In this document: piece after piece, positions 1 through 9,466 of the stretch
Position numbering within the stretch: the stretch's first letter is position 1
Layout: each line of letters opens with the position of its first letter
Source of the DNA: Hepatocystis sp. ex Piliocolobus tephrosceles
Taxonomy: Eukaryota; Apicomplexa; Aconoidasida; Haemosporida; Plasmodiidae
NCBI GenBank assembly: GCA_902459845.2
Contig: CABPSV020000172.1
Span: 9,707-24,811, forward strand
DNA: 15,105 bases
Direction: 5' to 3'
Notes under the pieces: model-generated
Seen by the model: only the letters and a program-made list of their open reading frames with translations
Database searches by the model: none
What the model was told of the DNA's origin: nothing
Position numbers and translations under genes: made by a program

Positions 1-71
<71 letters not shown>
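1..71. repeat. poly-A tract at window edge
   Basis: The window opens with 71 consecutive A residues. The true length is unknown because the tract may continue to the left of the window. Tracts like this are common in Plasmodium intergenic DNA and are prone to length errors in assembly. Confidence 0.9.
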
Positions 72-73
<2 letters not shown>

Positions 74-638
74 CATGATTTTTCTTTTTCTTTTTTTTAC
101 TAACATTATGATAAATTGTATATAAAAATAACAATAGTAAAAAAAAAAAAAAGAAAAAAAAATAATATATAAAACTGAAAGTATAAAAAAACAATAATAA
201 CAAATACGACTCTAATTTATATAGAAGTTGTACAAATATGAATATAATATATGTTGCCACAAATCATATATATATGTAGCGAAAGAGAAAGAGATTAATT
301 TTATTTAACGTATATACGCACACACATATATACACTTACATTTTTTAATAATAGTAGGAAAAAATAGAAAAAAAAAAAATAAAACAAATAACTTTTTGAG
401 GGCATACTCAAAATATTGTCTGTCCTCAATTAAATAAATGTTTAGAAGGTGCCAAAAATAAAAAAAAATTTATTATATTTAAAAAAATAGGGGGTTATAA
501 CAGATATATGTTTATATTAATTATTATTATTTAAAAAAAAAAAAAAAAAAAAAAAAATGTGTAATTATAATCTTGTTTTTATTTTATTTTATTTTATTCT
601 ATTTTTTTTTTTTTTTTGCATAAAAACATGGTAAAATA
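72..638. other. intergenic, downstream of the 639-1637 gene
   Basis: This is AT-rich non-coding DNA with several short A and T runs. Because the neighbouring gene is on the minus strand, this stretch is its 3' flank and probably carries its 3' UTR. No convincing open frame is seen. The only stretch of higher complexity is around 390-460, which includes a small inverted repeat listed separately. Confidence 0.7.
396..429. other. small inverted repeat (possible hairpin)
   Basis: TTGAGG at 396-401 is exactly complementary to CCTCAA at 424-429, leaving a 22-nt loop. It lies about 210 bp past the stop codon of the minus-strand gene, so it could fold in that gene's 3' UTR. A 6-bp stem may be chance, although GC-containing stems are uncommon in this background. 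Confidence 0.3.
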
Positions 639-1637
639 TTAATAGTTATCCGAACAATTGATAGCGTTATCAATAATGTTACAGTCCAATGTTTGTGTAA
701 GAAAATTGATTTTATTTGATTTATTATTAAATTTCTTTGATAATTTTTCCTCATTGACACATTCTGCAAAAGTTAAACTTTCATTATCCGAAGAAGTTGA
801 ATTAATATCATTAAAATCGACCGATTTCGTGGAATCATTAATATGTTTGATTTCAGGGCAATCAAATAATATGTTATCTTCATATGTATTTTCTTCTGTA
901 ACATTTTCTTCTGTAACATTTTCTTCTGTAACATTTTCTTCGGTAATATTTTCTTCGGTAATATTTTCTTCTCTAGTACTTGTACTATCGTCTTTGTTAA
1001 ATTCTAAATCACAAAATTTTCTTCTTTTACCTAAAAATTTAACTGGTGTTTCACTTTCATCAATATTAAACAAATAATATGTACTTTCATTTTTATAATT
1101 TTTATCATAATTATATTGTACTTTATGAACAGGTGAATTCATATAATTATCATACATTAAGTTATCACATTTTTTTTCTAGATTTATATTTTCCATTTGT
1201 ATTTTTCCAGTTAATTCTCTATTTTTATTTGGAGTTTCTAGTGTATCATTAACAATACGATTTTGTGTTAAATTAATGATATTATCAAAGTCAATATAAT
1301 TATTATTTATAGCTATATTTGTATCACTATATTCACTATATTCTTCATTACAACTATATTGTTCTTTTTCGTTTGTTTCATTAGTAGTAAATAAGCTATA
1401 CGCCTTTCTTTTGTTTCTAACTTTTAGTACATTGGTTGAGTATTCTGATACAATAGTATTTATAACATTATTATCAACATCACTAAACCTTGACACAGTT
1501 CTCGATTCATTTACAGGTGATTTATTTTCTATATCGTCTAAATTTGTTTTGTAAAAATCTCGATTTTTCGTGTATTTAAGCCATGATTTGATATATTTGA
1601 ATCTTGTCCCACCATCTCCATGATTATTAGTATTCAT
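639..1637 (-). CDS. unrecognised acidic protein with TEEN repeat, 332 aa
   Basis: This is a single uninterrupted frame from ATG (1637) to TAA (639-641); upstream in frame there is no other ATG before a TAG at 1704-1706. I do not recognise the family. The protein is hydrophilic and Asn/Glu/Asp-rich, with no signal peptide or membrane segment. Visible features are a basic N-terminal stretch, a possible nuclear localisation cluster at about residues 72-78 (VRNKRK) and another at 203-207 (GKRRK region), four Ser/Thr-Pro sites (40-41, 135-136, 168-169, 197-198), two of which match [ST]PxK (TPNK at 135, TPVK at 197), an RxL at 140-142 just after the first TPxK, and seven EEN-type pentapeptides at about 221-255. 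The complex composition outside the repeat, the clear ATG and the length support a real gene. A nuclear, kinase-regulated protein is my inference only. A missed upstream or downstream exon cannot be excluded. Confidence 0.75.
   Translation of the reverse strand: MNTNNHGDGGTRFKYIKSWLKYTKNRDFYKTNLDDIENKSPVNESRTVSRFSDVDNNVINTIVSEYSTNVLKVRNKRKAYSLFTTNETNEKEQYSCNEEYSEYSDTNIAINNNYIDFDNIINLTQNRIVNDTLETPNKNRELTGKIQMENINLEKKCDNLMYDNYMNSPVHKVQYNYDKNYKNESTYYLFNIDESETPVKFLGKRRKFCDLEFNKDDSTSTREENITEENITEENVTEENVTEENVTEENTYEDNILFDCPEIKHINDSTKSVDFNDINSTSSDNESLTFAECVNEEKLSKKFNNKSNKINFLTQTLDCNIIDNAINCSDNY
873..977 (-). repeat. 15-bp coding repeat (pentapeptide x7)
   Basis: This in-frame array encodes seven five-residue units, residues 221-255 of the minus-strand protein: TREEN, then ITEEN twice, VTEEN three times, and the diverged TYEDN. 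The DNA units differ at third positions (TCTGTAA versus TCGGTAA), and the central copies are nearly identical. This suggests recent slippage or unequal exchange. Copy number probably differs between strains. Confidence 0.9.
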
Positions 1638-1647
1638 TTTATTTATG

Positions 1648-1653
<6 letters not shown>

Positions 1654-1684
<31 letters not shown>
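1654..1684. repeat. (TA)n tract upstream of the start codon
   Basis: A run of alternating T and A lies 17-47 bp upstream of the ATG at 1637 on the minus strand. It would be in the 5' leader of that gene. Confidence 0.85.
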
Positions 1685-1687
<3 letters not shown>

Positions 1688-1892
1688 TTTTATTCCTAAT
1701 TAACTAATTGATTAGTGTAAACAAAAATAATTAAACAAAACTGGAAATTAAAAAAAAAAATAAAAAAAAAATAAAAAAAAAAAAAAATTCTAAAAACAAA
1801 TATTCGAACGTAGAAGTGTTTGTATAAAATGCTATTATGCATATATACATACACATAAGAATATGTACATCTATACTAACAAATGGTCATAT

Positions 1893-1940
1893 ATATACAA
1901 ATACATATACAAATACATATACAAATATATATATACAAAT
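1893..1940. repeat. short tandem array, 12-bp unit
   Basis: TACAAA recurs at 1896, 1908, 1920 and 1934, giving about four units of a 12-bp TACAAATACATA-type repeat, the last one lengthened by 2 bp. It is non-coding. Confidence 0.75.
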
Positions 1941-2660
1941 GTATGTAAAACTATGTACACCTCCTATATATGTGGAACAATGAGTTTGTATATTTATATA
2001 CAAAACCACATAATTGTAATTGTTAATAAAATATATTTGAGTAGATGTGCATTGTTAGAAGAACAAATAGTATGAAACACTCAATTTATATAATACAATA
2101 TTTTAAATATATAGTAACATTAACGAACAAAAAAAAAATTACATAATACATATATATTTTTGTATACACATAAAACGATACATATACATATGCAATTTTA
2201 TCACATTTATTTGAATCTAAGTTTGATTTTATATTAAAAATGTAATATATGCGACATAAAACATAACTGTAAAATACTTGAACATGTGGTTTAGTAGTAC
2301 ACTATTGGAATAAATATATGCATATATGTATATATATATATATGTACGCTTGTGTAGATGTATACATATGCGCTTATGTTTATCAATATGGGCAATGTTT
2401 ACGTATAAAAACTGTTTGTACTCATATTTATATGCTTATACATAATTACCTTACTCTTTTGGAATCATAAATATTAATAAAATTATATACTCTTCTGGGA
2501 TAGCAAATATATACGTTTACGTGAATAGAAACAAAATAAAAAATGTATGTATTTATATACATGTATATGTTTAACAAATACTTATATAGTGATTTTTACT
2601 TTTTTCCATAATTTGATAAAAGAAAAATAATAAAATGTGAAAAAAAATAAAACAAATTTA

Positions 2661-2752
2661 TAATATGAATATATAATATGGATATATAATATGAATATAT
2701 AATATGGATATATAATATGGATATATAATATGGATATGTAATATGGATATAT
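2661..2752. repeat. minisatellite, 13-bp unit, 7 copies
   Basis: TAATATG recurs at 2661, 2674, 2687, 2700, 2713, 2726 and 2739, an exact 13-bp period of TAATATGGATATA with G/A variation at the eighth base. A 13-bp period is not a multiple of three, so the open frames across it on the minus strand are artefacts of low complexity rather than protein. Confidence 0.9.
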
Positions 2753-2808
2753 AAACTTAAAAACAAAAATAAGGGAAAGTAAAAATATACTGATGGAAAA
2801 AAAAAAAA

Positions 2809-2915
2809 CAAATAAGTGAACAAATAAGTGAACAAATAAGTGAACAAATAAGCGAATAAATATGTGAACAAATATGTAAACAAATATGTAAACAAATATG
2901 TGAACAAATAAGTAA
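2809..2915. repeat. minisatellite, 12-bp unit, 9 copies
   Basis: Nine units of CAAATAAGTGAA type start at 2809, 2821, 2833, 2845, 2857, 2869, 2881, 2893 and 2905. The first four are AAGTG/AAGCG variants, later ones are ATGTG and ATGTA variants, and the last returns to AAGTA. The 12-bp period keeps frames open on the minus strand, which explains several overlapping Phe/Tyr/Val-rich frames that I reject as genes. Confidence 0.9.
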
Positions 2916-4076
<1,161 letters not shown>

Positions 4077-4217
4077 ATATAATACGTTAAAAGGGCAATA
4101 TATAACACGTTAAAAAGACAATATATAATACGTCAAGAAAACAATATATAACATGTTAAGAGGACAATATATAATACGTCAAGAGGACAATATATAATAT
4201 GTTAAGAGGCCAATATA
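4077..4217. repeat. minisatellite, 23-bp unit, about 6 copies
   Basis: CAATATA starts at 4096, 4119, 4142, 4165, 4188 and 4211, an exact 23-bp period, with a diverged partial unit before the first. Units carry CGTTAAAA, CGTCAAGA or TGTTAAGA variants; the ACACGTTA/TACGTCA/CATGTTA core is the only GC-containing part. The 23-bp period rules out a coding repeat. Confidence 0.9.
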
Positions 4218-4893
4218 TATATGTATATAAATATATATATTTGTGTGTTGACAGAAACACTCACATGAATTCACACAAATATAAATATACACACAAACGA
4301 TTAAGTATATATATATATGTATATACTTACATTTATATTTACAAACAAATATTATACATATAAATAGAAATGAATATTTTTTTTTGTTTTAATGAACATT
4401 CAAATTGTATTATTTGGTTTTATATCAGGCAAGAAAAAAATAAAAAAAACAAAATTTGACCATTCCAAAATCTATAAAATAGAATTATATGAAAATTAAA
4501 CAAAAAAAAAAAAATAATCAATAATAATCATAGTAATAACAAAATAAATATTTATGTATAACAAAAAATATTTAATCTTTAGCACTTTAAAATAATATTA
4601 TTTTAATGTAAAATGGAGTGCTGAATGTTAATTTAAAATATGAATATTAATATGTATGCATTAAATTTATTAAACGTATATATGAGTGGTGTATAAAATA
4701 CACCATGATACAATTGGACAAAAAAAAAAAATACGTATAAACAGAAATGAAAAAAAAAAAAAAAAAAAAATTAAAAAAAACGCACATGCACATGTTAAAA
4801 TACAAATATATATGTGTAATGTATGTGCGCGTATATTTTACAAGACTAGAAGTTGTACACAAGTGCTTTACAGTTCAAATGTATTTAGAACAT
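4218..4893. other. non-coding spacer
   Basis: This stretch contains an imperfect TA-rich inverted repeat at about 4303-4328, A-rich runs and short lysine-coding or phenylalanine-coding frames around 4690-4860 that I regard as spurious. I see no gene. Confidence 0.65.
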
Positions 4894-5326
4894 AAAAATA
4901 CATCAGTTAAAAAAATACATCATTTAAAAAAATACATCAGTTAAAAAAATACATCAGTTGAAAAAATACATCAGTTGAAAAAATACATCAGTTGAAAAAA
5001 TACATCAGTTGAAAAAATACATCAATTGAAAAAATACATTAGTTGAAAAAATACATCAGTTGAAAAAATACATCAGTTGAAAAAATACATCAGTTGAAAA
5101 AATACATCAGTTGAAAAAAATACATCAGTTGAAAAAACACATTGGTTAAAAAAAAACATTGGTTAAAAAAACACATTGGTTAAAAAAACACATTGGTTAA
5201 AAAAACACATTGGTTAAAGAAGTATATCGGTTAAAAAAGTACATCGGTTAAAAAAGTACATCGGTTAAAAAAGTACATCGGTTAAAACAGTACATCGGTT
5301 AAAACAGTATATCGGTTAAAATTATA
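4894..5326. repeat. minisatellite, 17-bp unit, 25 copies in three variant blocks
   Basis: This is the largest array in the window. The CAT(C/T) landmark occurs at 4901 and every 17 bp until 5105, then at 5123 after a one-base A insertion, and every 17 bp again to 5310, giving 25 units. The first 14 units are mostly CATCAGTTGAAAAAATA type, the next five are CATTGGTTAAAAAAACA type and the last six are CATCGGTTAAAAAAGTA type. Variants sit in contiguous blocks, indicating local amplification and homogenisation. The period and the stop-rich content argue against coding. It lies about 1.7 kb upstream of trm11 and 3.3 kb upstream of the opposite gene. Confidence 0.95.
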
Positions 5327-5575
5327 TAAAGATTTCCTTATAATGATTTTTTTTTTTTTTTTTTTTATTTATTAATTATATGTGTATATTATGAAGAAGT
5401 AATTTTTTTATTTAAAAAGCTATCTTTCGCTTGTTTATTCTCACGACATACTAATTTTTAAATTGTGTTTTTAAATGTGAATATAAACGGGTAATGGTTT
5501 AAAGCAAAAAAGAAAAAGAAACCTTACTAAAATATTAACTTTCTGTATGATAACAAAGTATTATTCCTCATATAG

Positions 5576-5577
<2 letters not shown>

Positions 5578-5625
<48 letters not shown>
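5578..5625. repeat. poly-T tract, 48 nt
   Basis: There are 48 uninterrupted T residues. Two other tracts in the window, at 6550-6597 (A) and 9467-9514 (T), have exactly the same length. Confidence 0.95.
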
Positions 5626-5627
<2 letters not shown>

Positions 5628-6487
5628 TAATATTATTTTTTTGATATTTATTTTTTTATGCAATGGTAGCACACATTGTGCATAAATTAATAATATAAGA
5701 TGATTATAAATTGCTATGTTTTATTTTTTCCGTTTTAGCTTGTGCTAGGATATATATGTACATATATGTGCACATGTGTATGTACGTGACAATTTTTTTT
5801 TTTTTTTAATTAAGTAAACCCCATTTGAGTGTTTTTTCAATTTTTTCAGTTTTGCCATTTTTGCCAGCTTTCCAGTTTTTTTTTTTTTTAATATGCACGT
5901 GTGCATCGATTTTTGTTTTGTTTTTTATTAGGAGCATGCATAATGAGCCACTAGTTGGGGCATAACATATATATAAGCATATGCACAATGTAAACACATA
6001 CATATGTGTAAAAATATAATTTTCAATAATAAACGGATGTGATATAAGGTGATAGAAATTTCAATAATTGAAAGGTCTTTTTGTATTTACATCAATATAT
6101 GCATATACATACATACGTGAATATTGTGATACATATAAAATTAAACATATGTTCATAAAAAAAAAAAAAAAAAAAAATACATGTATTTATGTATGCATAT
6201 GTATAGTAACCAAATAGTATATATTAAAAACAAGTGGTAACAAATACTTATACATGTGTTACTACATTTATTATGAAATTAGTATTAGAAGCTGATATAA
6301 ATATTTGTTGATAATTGGTAGTAAATATCTCCACTTGTTTAGTTTGGTATAAAGAAAAAAAAAAAAAAAACGCTTAGTTCTATACATATATATGTATCCA
6401 TAATTTAAAAGTATTAAACTGTTAAAAGTTGTATAATGTTTTTATTAATTTTAAGCGACCATTTTTTTTTCTCATTGGTTTTTTTTC

Positions 6488-6503
6488 CGTTTGCTCCGTA
6501 CTA
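6488..6503 (+). promoter_or_regulatory. shared CG-rich 16-mer, copy 1 (function unknown)
   Basis: CGTTTGCTCCGTACTA matches the sequence at 10002-10017 at 15 of 16 positions, including an exact 13-base core. It lies about 530 bp upstream of the trm11 ATG. With seven or more G/C positions in an otherwise AT-dominated spacer, chance recurrence is unlikely. A regulatory role is a guess. Confidence 0.35.
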
Positions 6504-6549
6504 TATGTTTTTCATAATTTATAAGATTTATTTTTAAATAAATGGCATG

Positions 6550-6597
<48 letters not shown>
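6550..6597. repeat. poly-A tract, 48 nt
   Basis: There are 48 uninterrupted A residues, followed directly by GTA trinucleotides and an 18-bp A-rich array. Confidence 0.95.
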
Positions 6598-6600
<3 letters not shown>

Positions 6601-6664
6601 GTAGTAGTAGTAGTAAAAAAAAATAAAGTTGTAAAAAAAAATAAAGTAGTAAAAAAAAATTAAC
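6598..6664. repeat. (GTA)n and 18-bp A-rich array
   Basis: Six GTA/TAG trinucleotides are followed by three units of an 18-bp repeat (GTA9-TAAAGTT type) starting at 6613, 6631 and 6649. It is non-coding and lies in the 5' flank of trm11. Confidence 0.85.
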
Positions 6665-6884
6665 AAGCAAGTTAGCAAACAAGTTAATAAATAAGCATAA
6701 AAATATATATTGATATTGATATGTATTGTTTTTTTTTGTTTTTTTTTATGTTTTCTTTAATTAATTTAAATATATACGTACCTTAATTAATTTGTCGTTT
6801 TTATTACAAAACAATTTTTAATTTAGTAGCTGATTTATATTTTTTTAAATGTTTTTTTTTTTAGTTTTTAAGCTCTCTTGTTAA

Positions 6885-6887
<3 letters not shown>

Positions 6888-6919
<32 letters not shown>
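6888..6919. repeat. poly-A tract, 32 nt
   Basis: There are 32 uninterrupted A residues about 110 bp upstream of the trm11 ATG. Such dA:dT tracts are frequent upstream of Plasmodium genes and can disfavour nucleosomes. Confidence 0.9.
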
Positions 6920-6923
<4 letters not shown>

Positions 6924-6931
6924 TACAAATA

Positions 6932-6967
6932 GTATCTACATATGTATCTGCATATATATCTACATAT
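6932..6967. repeat. 12-bp array in the trm11 leader
   Basis: Three units of GTATCTACATAT type lie 63-98 bp before the ATG, with TCTACA, TCTGCA and TCTACA variants. Confidence 0.7.
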
Positions 6968-7029
6968 ATACATGTATATATAAACACCTGTATAATTTTG
7001 AAATAATTGTTAACAAATGTAAACTAAGC

Positions 7030-8562
7030 ATGTCATACCTTATATGGTTTAGTCATCATAAAAAATACAATGAGTGTAAACTTACAGAATTAAAATCTTT
7101 GTTAGAAACATTTGGATGTGACACAAATGATAATTTAAAAGAAATATTCTTAGGTGAAAACAAAGATAAGTATAGAGATGAATGTTGTATAAAGGTAAAT
7201 ATAAGTAATGAAGAGTTATGGAAAAATGTAATTTCAAGATCAATTTTAGTAACTGGTGCTATTGAAATATGGGCTGAAGGAGAAACATATGATGATGTTT
7301 TAGAAGATTTAATGAAAAAAAAAAAATTATTTGAAAACACTTTAAATAATAAGAAATGGTGTTTTTATTTTAATTCGTTTGGGAAAATATGTAATCAACA
7401 AGAAAAAACAGGAAAAATGAATTTTTTTAATATTTTGCTTGAAAATTATAAAAATGTAGATTTGTTGAATTATGAAGTACAATTAGGTTTATTAGAAGAA
7501 TATGGTTTAAAACATAATTCTACTTTAAAAAAAATATTTTTTGGTAAATGTATTGCAGTACGAAAATACAACCACAGTTTAATTTATAACAAATGTATTG
7601 ATATGAAGAACGATAATAAAAAAGATAGTAATGTTAATAATAATAACAGTGACAAAGATATTTGTAAAAAAAAAAGTAGTAACCCTAAAGTAATATGGTG
7701 GACTCATTATGCTTTGAATAGAAGACCTATATTAGGTCCTACAACAACAGATAACGAATTAGCGTTTATAATGTGTAACATAGCAAAAATAAAAAAAGGA
7801 CATATAGTGTTAGACCCTTTTGTAGGTTCAGGTGGGTTATTAATGAATTGTTCTATTTTTAATACAATATGTATAGGAAACGATATTGATATAAGATTGT
7901 TAAAAGGATATAAATTATCCTATTTGAATCCTCACATGCAACATAAATGTAATAAAAAAAATATTTTTAAAAATTTTAATTATTTTAATTTAACTATACC
8001 TGATATAATTGTATCTGATAATTCTAAACCAGTTTGGAATTTTATTCATAAACCATGGGTTGATGCAATAGTTACAGATCCACCATATGGAAAGAGGGCA
8101 ACGGTTCGAGTCTCCACTAAGAAAAAAAATAAAAGTTATAATAGTAATGGTAAAAACCAGATTGATTATGTAAAAACTGATATTTTTTTTGAAGATAATA
8201 CAAATGTAGAGAATCAGACAAATGTAGAGAATCAGACAAATGTAGAGAATCAGACAAATGTAGAGAATAATACAAATAATAATATAAAAAAAGAAAAAAC
8301 AAAAAGCTTATTAAATACAGAAACTGTTTATAATTGTAAATCAGCGGTGGAGGATCTGCTGAATATAGCATCTCATACGATTGTTGATAATGGTATGTTA
8401 GTATTTTTGTACCCTATACATTTGGATAGGATAGAAAAAGAAATAGAACTATTAAAGCATCAAGATTTTTATTTAATATCTCATGACTTACAAGTTCTTA
8501 CATCGTATAGTGGAAGGTTTGTAGTGTCAATGCAAAGGAAATGTAGAAAAAATGCTACATAA
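7030..8562 (+). CDS. TRM11: tRNA (guanine-10-N2)-methyltransferase, Trm11/TRMT11 family
   Basis: Trm11 transfers a methyl group from S-adenosylmethionine to N2 of guanosine 10 in tRNA; in yeast and animals it needs the zinc-binding activator Trm112, which is not in this window. The 510-residue product is a little longer than the usual 430-460. An N-terminal THUMP-like region spans about 1-185, ending in the family-typical LLEEYGL and FFGKCIA segment. The methyltransferase domain follows, with RRPILGPTTTDNELAFIMCN at about 231-250 (compare the RxFIGxTxMD region of the family), SAM-binding motif I LDPFVGSGG at 261-269, the acidic NDID at 284-287, and catalytic motif IV DPPYG at 350-354. Two low-complexity inserts, at about 191-219 and 366-425, lie between conserved blocks. 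No intron is needed. The ATG at 7030 gives a start collinear with homologues, and no upstream in-frame ATG is seen. The assignment is firm. Confidence 0.93.
   Translation: MSYLIWFSHHKKYNECKLTELKSLLETFGCDTNDNLKEIFLGENKDKYRDECCIKVNISNEELWKNVISRSILVTGAIEIWAEGETYDDVLEDLMKKKKLFENTLNNKKWCFYFNSFGKICNQQEKTGKMNFFNILLENYKNVDLLNYEVQLGLLEEYGLKHNSTLKKIFFGKCIAVRKYNHSLIYNKCIDMKNDNKKDSNVNNNNSDKDICKKKSSNPKVIWWTHYALNRRPILGPTTTDNELAFIMCNIAKIKKGHIVLDPFVGSGGLLMNCSIFNTICIGNDIDIRLLKGYKLSYLNPHMQHKCNKKNIFKNFNYFNLTIPDIIVSDNSKPVWNFIHKPWVDAIVTDPPYGKRATVRVSTKKKNKSYNSNGKNQIDYVKTDIFFEDNTNVENQTNVENQTNVENQTNVENNTNNNIKKEKTKSLLNTETVYNCKSAVEDLLNIASHTIVDNGMLVFLYPIHLDRIEKEIELLKHQDFYLISHDLQVLTSYSGRFVVSMQRKCRKNAT
8200..8271 (+). 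repeat. 18-bp coding repeat (TNVENQ x4)
   Basis: Four units starting at 8200, 8218, 8236 and 8254 encode TNVENQ three times and TNVENN once within the second low-complexity insert of Trm11, between catalytic motif IV and the C-terminal part of the methyltransferase fold. The units are almost identical at the DNA level, so copy number is probably variable between strains. Confidence 0.92.
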
Positions 8563-8569
8563 TAATGTT

Positions 8570-8697
8570 AAATAAATAAATACGTAAATAAATAAATAAA
8601 AACGTAAATAAATAAATAAATACGTAAATAAATAAATAAATACGTAAATAAATAAATAAATACGTAAATAAATACGTAAATAAATACGTAAATAAAT
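8570..8697. repeat. (AAAT)n array punctuated by ACGT, 20-bp then 12-bp period
   Basis: ACGT occurs at 8582, 8602, 8622, 8642, 8662, 8674 and 8686 within a continuous AAAT background, giving four 20-bp and two 12-bp intervals. Six of the seven sites are the palindrome TACGTA; the site at 8602 is AACGTA. The array begins 8 bp after the trm11 stop codon and so should be transcribed as 3' UTR. Confidence 0.92.
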
Positions 8698-8894
8698 AAC
8701 AATTATCATTTGTTATTAAACTGTTGCAAAGTGCACTGTTTTTTAATTACATATATCCGATCCCTTTTTTGTATCTATATAAAATAATAATTAAAATTGT
8801 TGGGTGTCCTTAACTAAACAGCTATAATTGTACATGTACGTATATACATGCGAATAATCATCTTTAATGTTTCTACAAGTTTTGTAATCCTGCT

Positions 8895-8956
8895 TATATG
8901 CATAAATACATATATATATATATATATATATATATGCATAAATACATATATATATA
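8895..8956. repeat. 36-bp direct repeat, second copy shortened
   Basis: TATATGCATAAATACATATA begins at 8895 and again at 8931, each followed by a (TA)n run, with the second copy interrupted by TTACGA after about 26 bp. Confidence 0.75.
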
Positions 8957-8973
8957 TTACGACTAAGTATAAT

Positions 8974-9005
<32 letters not shown>

Positions 9006-9464
9006 AATGATGCAATTGTTCATTGTTTTTAGTAATTAATGTATTTATTTACTCACTCGTTTGTTCATCCATTTATCCATTGTTTTTTATTTTTTTCAAA
9101 TTTTTAAGTTGTGCATAACATAATTTACAACGTATACATAATATCACACCTAGTGTTTTATTTTAAAATAAACATAATTTTACATTTTTTTTTTTTATTA
9201 TTGTAATTTGTGCTTATACATCATTCTTTTTATTATTTTTATTATTTTTAAGGATTTTTATTTTTTACGAATTACTACTGTATGTATTTTATTAAAATAA
9301 CATTTAAATGGAAAAAAAAAAGTATATATATAAAATGTGTTAATGAAATTAAGTGTTTCAAATGTTAACCTGTTAATAAACATATGAATGTTGTACGTAC
9401 AAACAAGCTATATTATAAAAATTTATATATAGTTGTACAAACCTTGTGGTATAAAAATTAAGAC

Positions 9465-9466
<2 letters not shown>

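Larger units (their letters stand above)
1638..2640. other. non-coding, upstream of the 639-1637 gene
   Basis: This is the 5' flank of the minus-strand gene, so its promoter and 5' UTR are expected here. It holds a (TA)n run just before the ATG, A-rich runs near 1750-1790 and a short 12-bp array at 1896-1940. Open frames here read as Tyr/Ile/Lys simple repeats and show no protein-like composition. I see no recognisable core promoter element. Confidence 0.7.
5327..6549. other. non-coding, distal 5' flank of trm11
   Basis: This AT-rich spacer contains the T48 tract and several patches of higher complexity. At 5820-5960 a minus-strand frame of about 65 codons exists, but its Lys/Thr-rich translation has no recognisable domain. 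Around 5735-5745 a pyrimidine-rich stretch ending in TTTTAG resembles a 3' splice site, without a supported exon. One copy of the shared CG-rich 16-mer lies at 6488-6503. Confidence 0.55.
6665..7029. other. proximal 5' flank and leader of trm11
   Basis: This stretch probably contains part of the promoter and 5' UTR. It holds T-rich DNA, an A32 run at 6888-6919 and a short 12-bp array at 6932-6967. The trm11 frame is open back through the poly-A run but has no in-frame ATG between 6919 and 7030, so the start at 7030 stands. I see no recognisable core promoter motif. Confidence 0.6.
8563..9466. other. 3' flank of trm11
   Basis: The trm11 3' UTR and terminator are expected here. It starts with the TACGTA array (8570-8697), then holds AT-rich DNA with a 36-bp direct repeat at 8895-8956 and T runs at 8981-9005. 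Short Tyr/Ile and Lys frames on both strands are simple-sequence artefacts. No polyadenylation signal can be fixed. Confidence 0.6.

Noticed and set aside
658..1077. 139-codon plus-strand frame
   Set aside because: It is antisense to the orphan gene; its Phe-Ser-Ser-Val repeat is the complement of the TEEN array.
1863..2075. 70-codon plus-strand frame (Tyr/Ile/Lys-rich)
   Set aside because: Half of it is the 12-bp repeat translation, and the rest has no recognisable domain or conserved composition.
4894..5326. CRISPR-like array
   Set aside because: Units are contiguous with no unique spacers, so it is a simple minisatellite, and the organism is eukaryotic.
5730..5745. Possible 3' splice acceptor (pyrimidine tract ending TTTTAG)
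   Set aside because: No exon-like frame follows it, and such sequences arise often by chance in this composition.
5806..6003. 65-codon minus-strand frame in a higher-complexity patch
   Set aside because: It is short and Lys/Thr-rich, with no recognisable motif; an exon of an unseen gene cannot be fully excluded but is not supported.
8103..8115. GGTTCGAGTCTCC resembles a tRNA B box
   Set aside because: It lies inside the conserved methyltransferase coding region just after DPPYG, and I find no matching A box, acceptor stem or cloverleaf around it.
8117..8371. 84-codon minus-strand frame with SLHLSD repeats
   Set aside because: It is the complement of the TNVENQ repeat inside trm11, whose conserved motifs fix the true frame.
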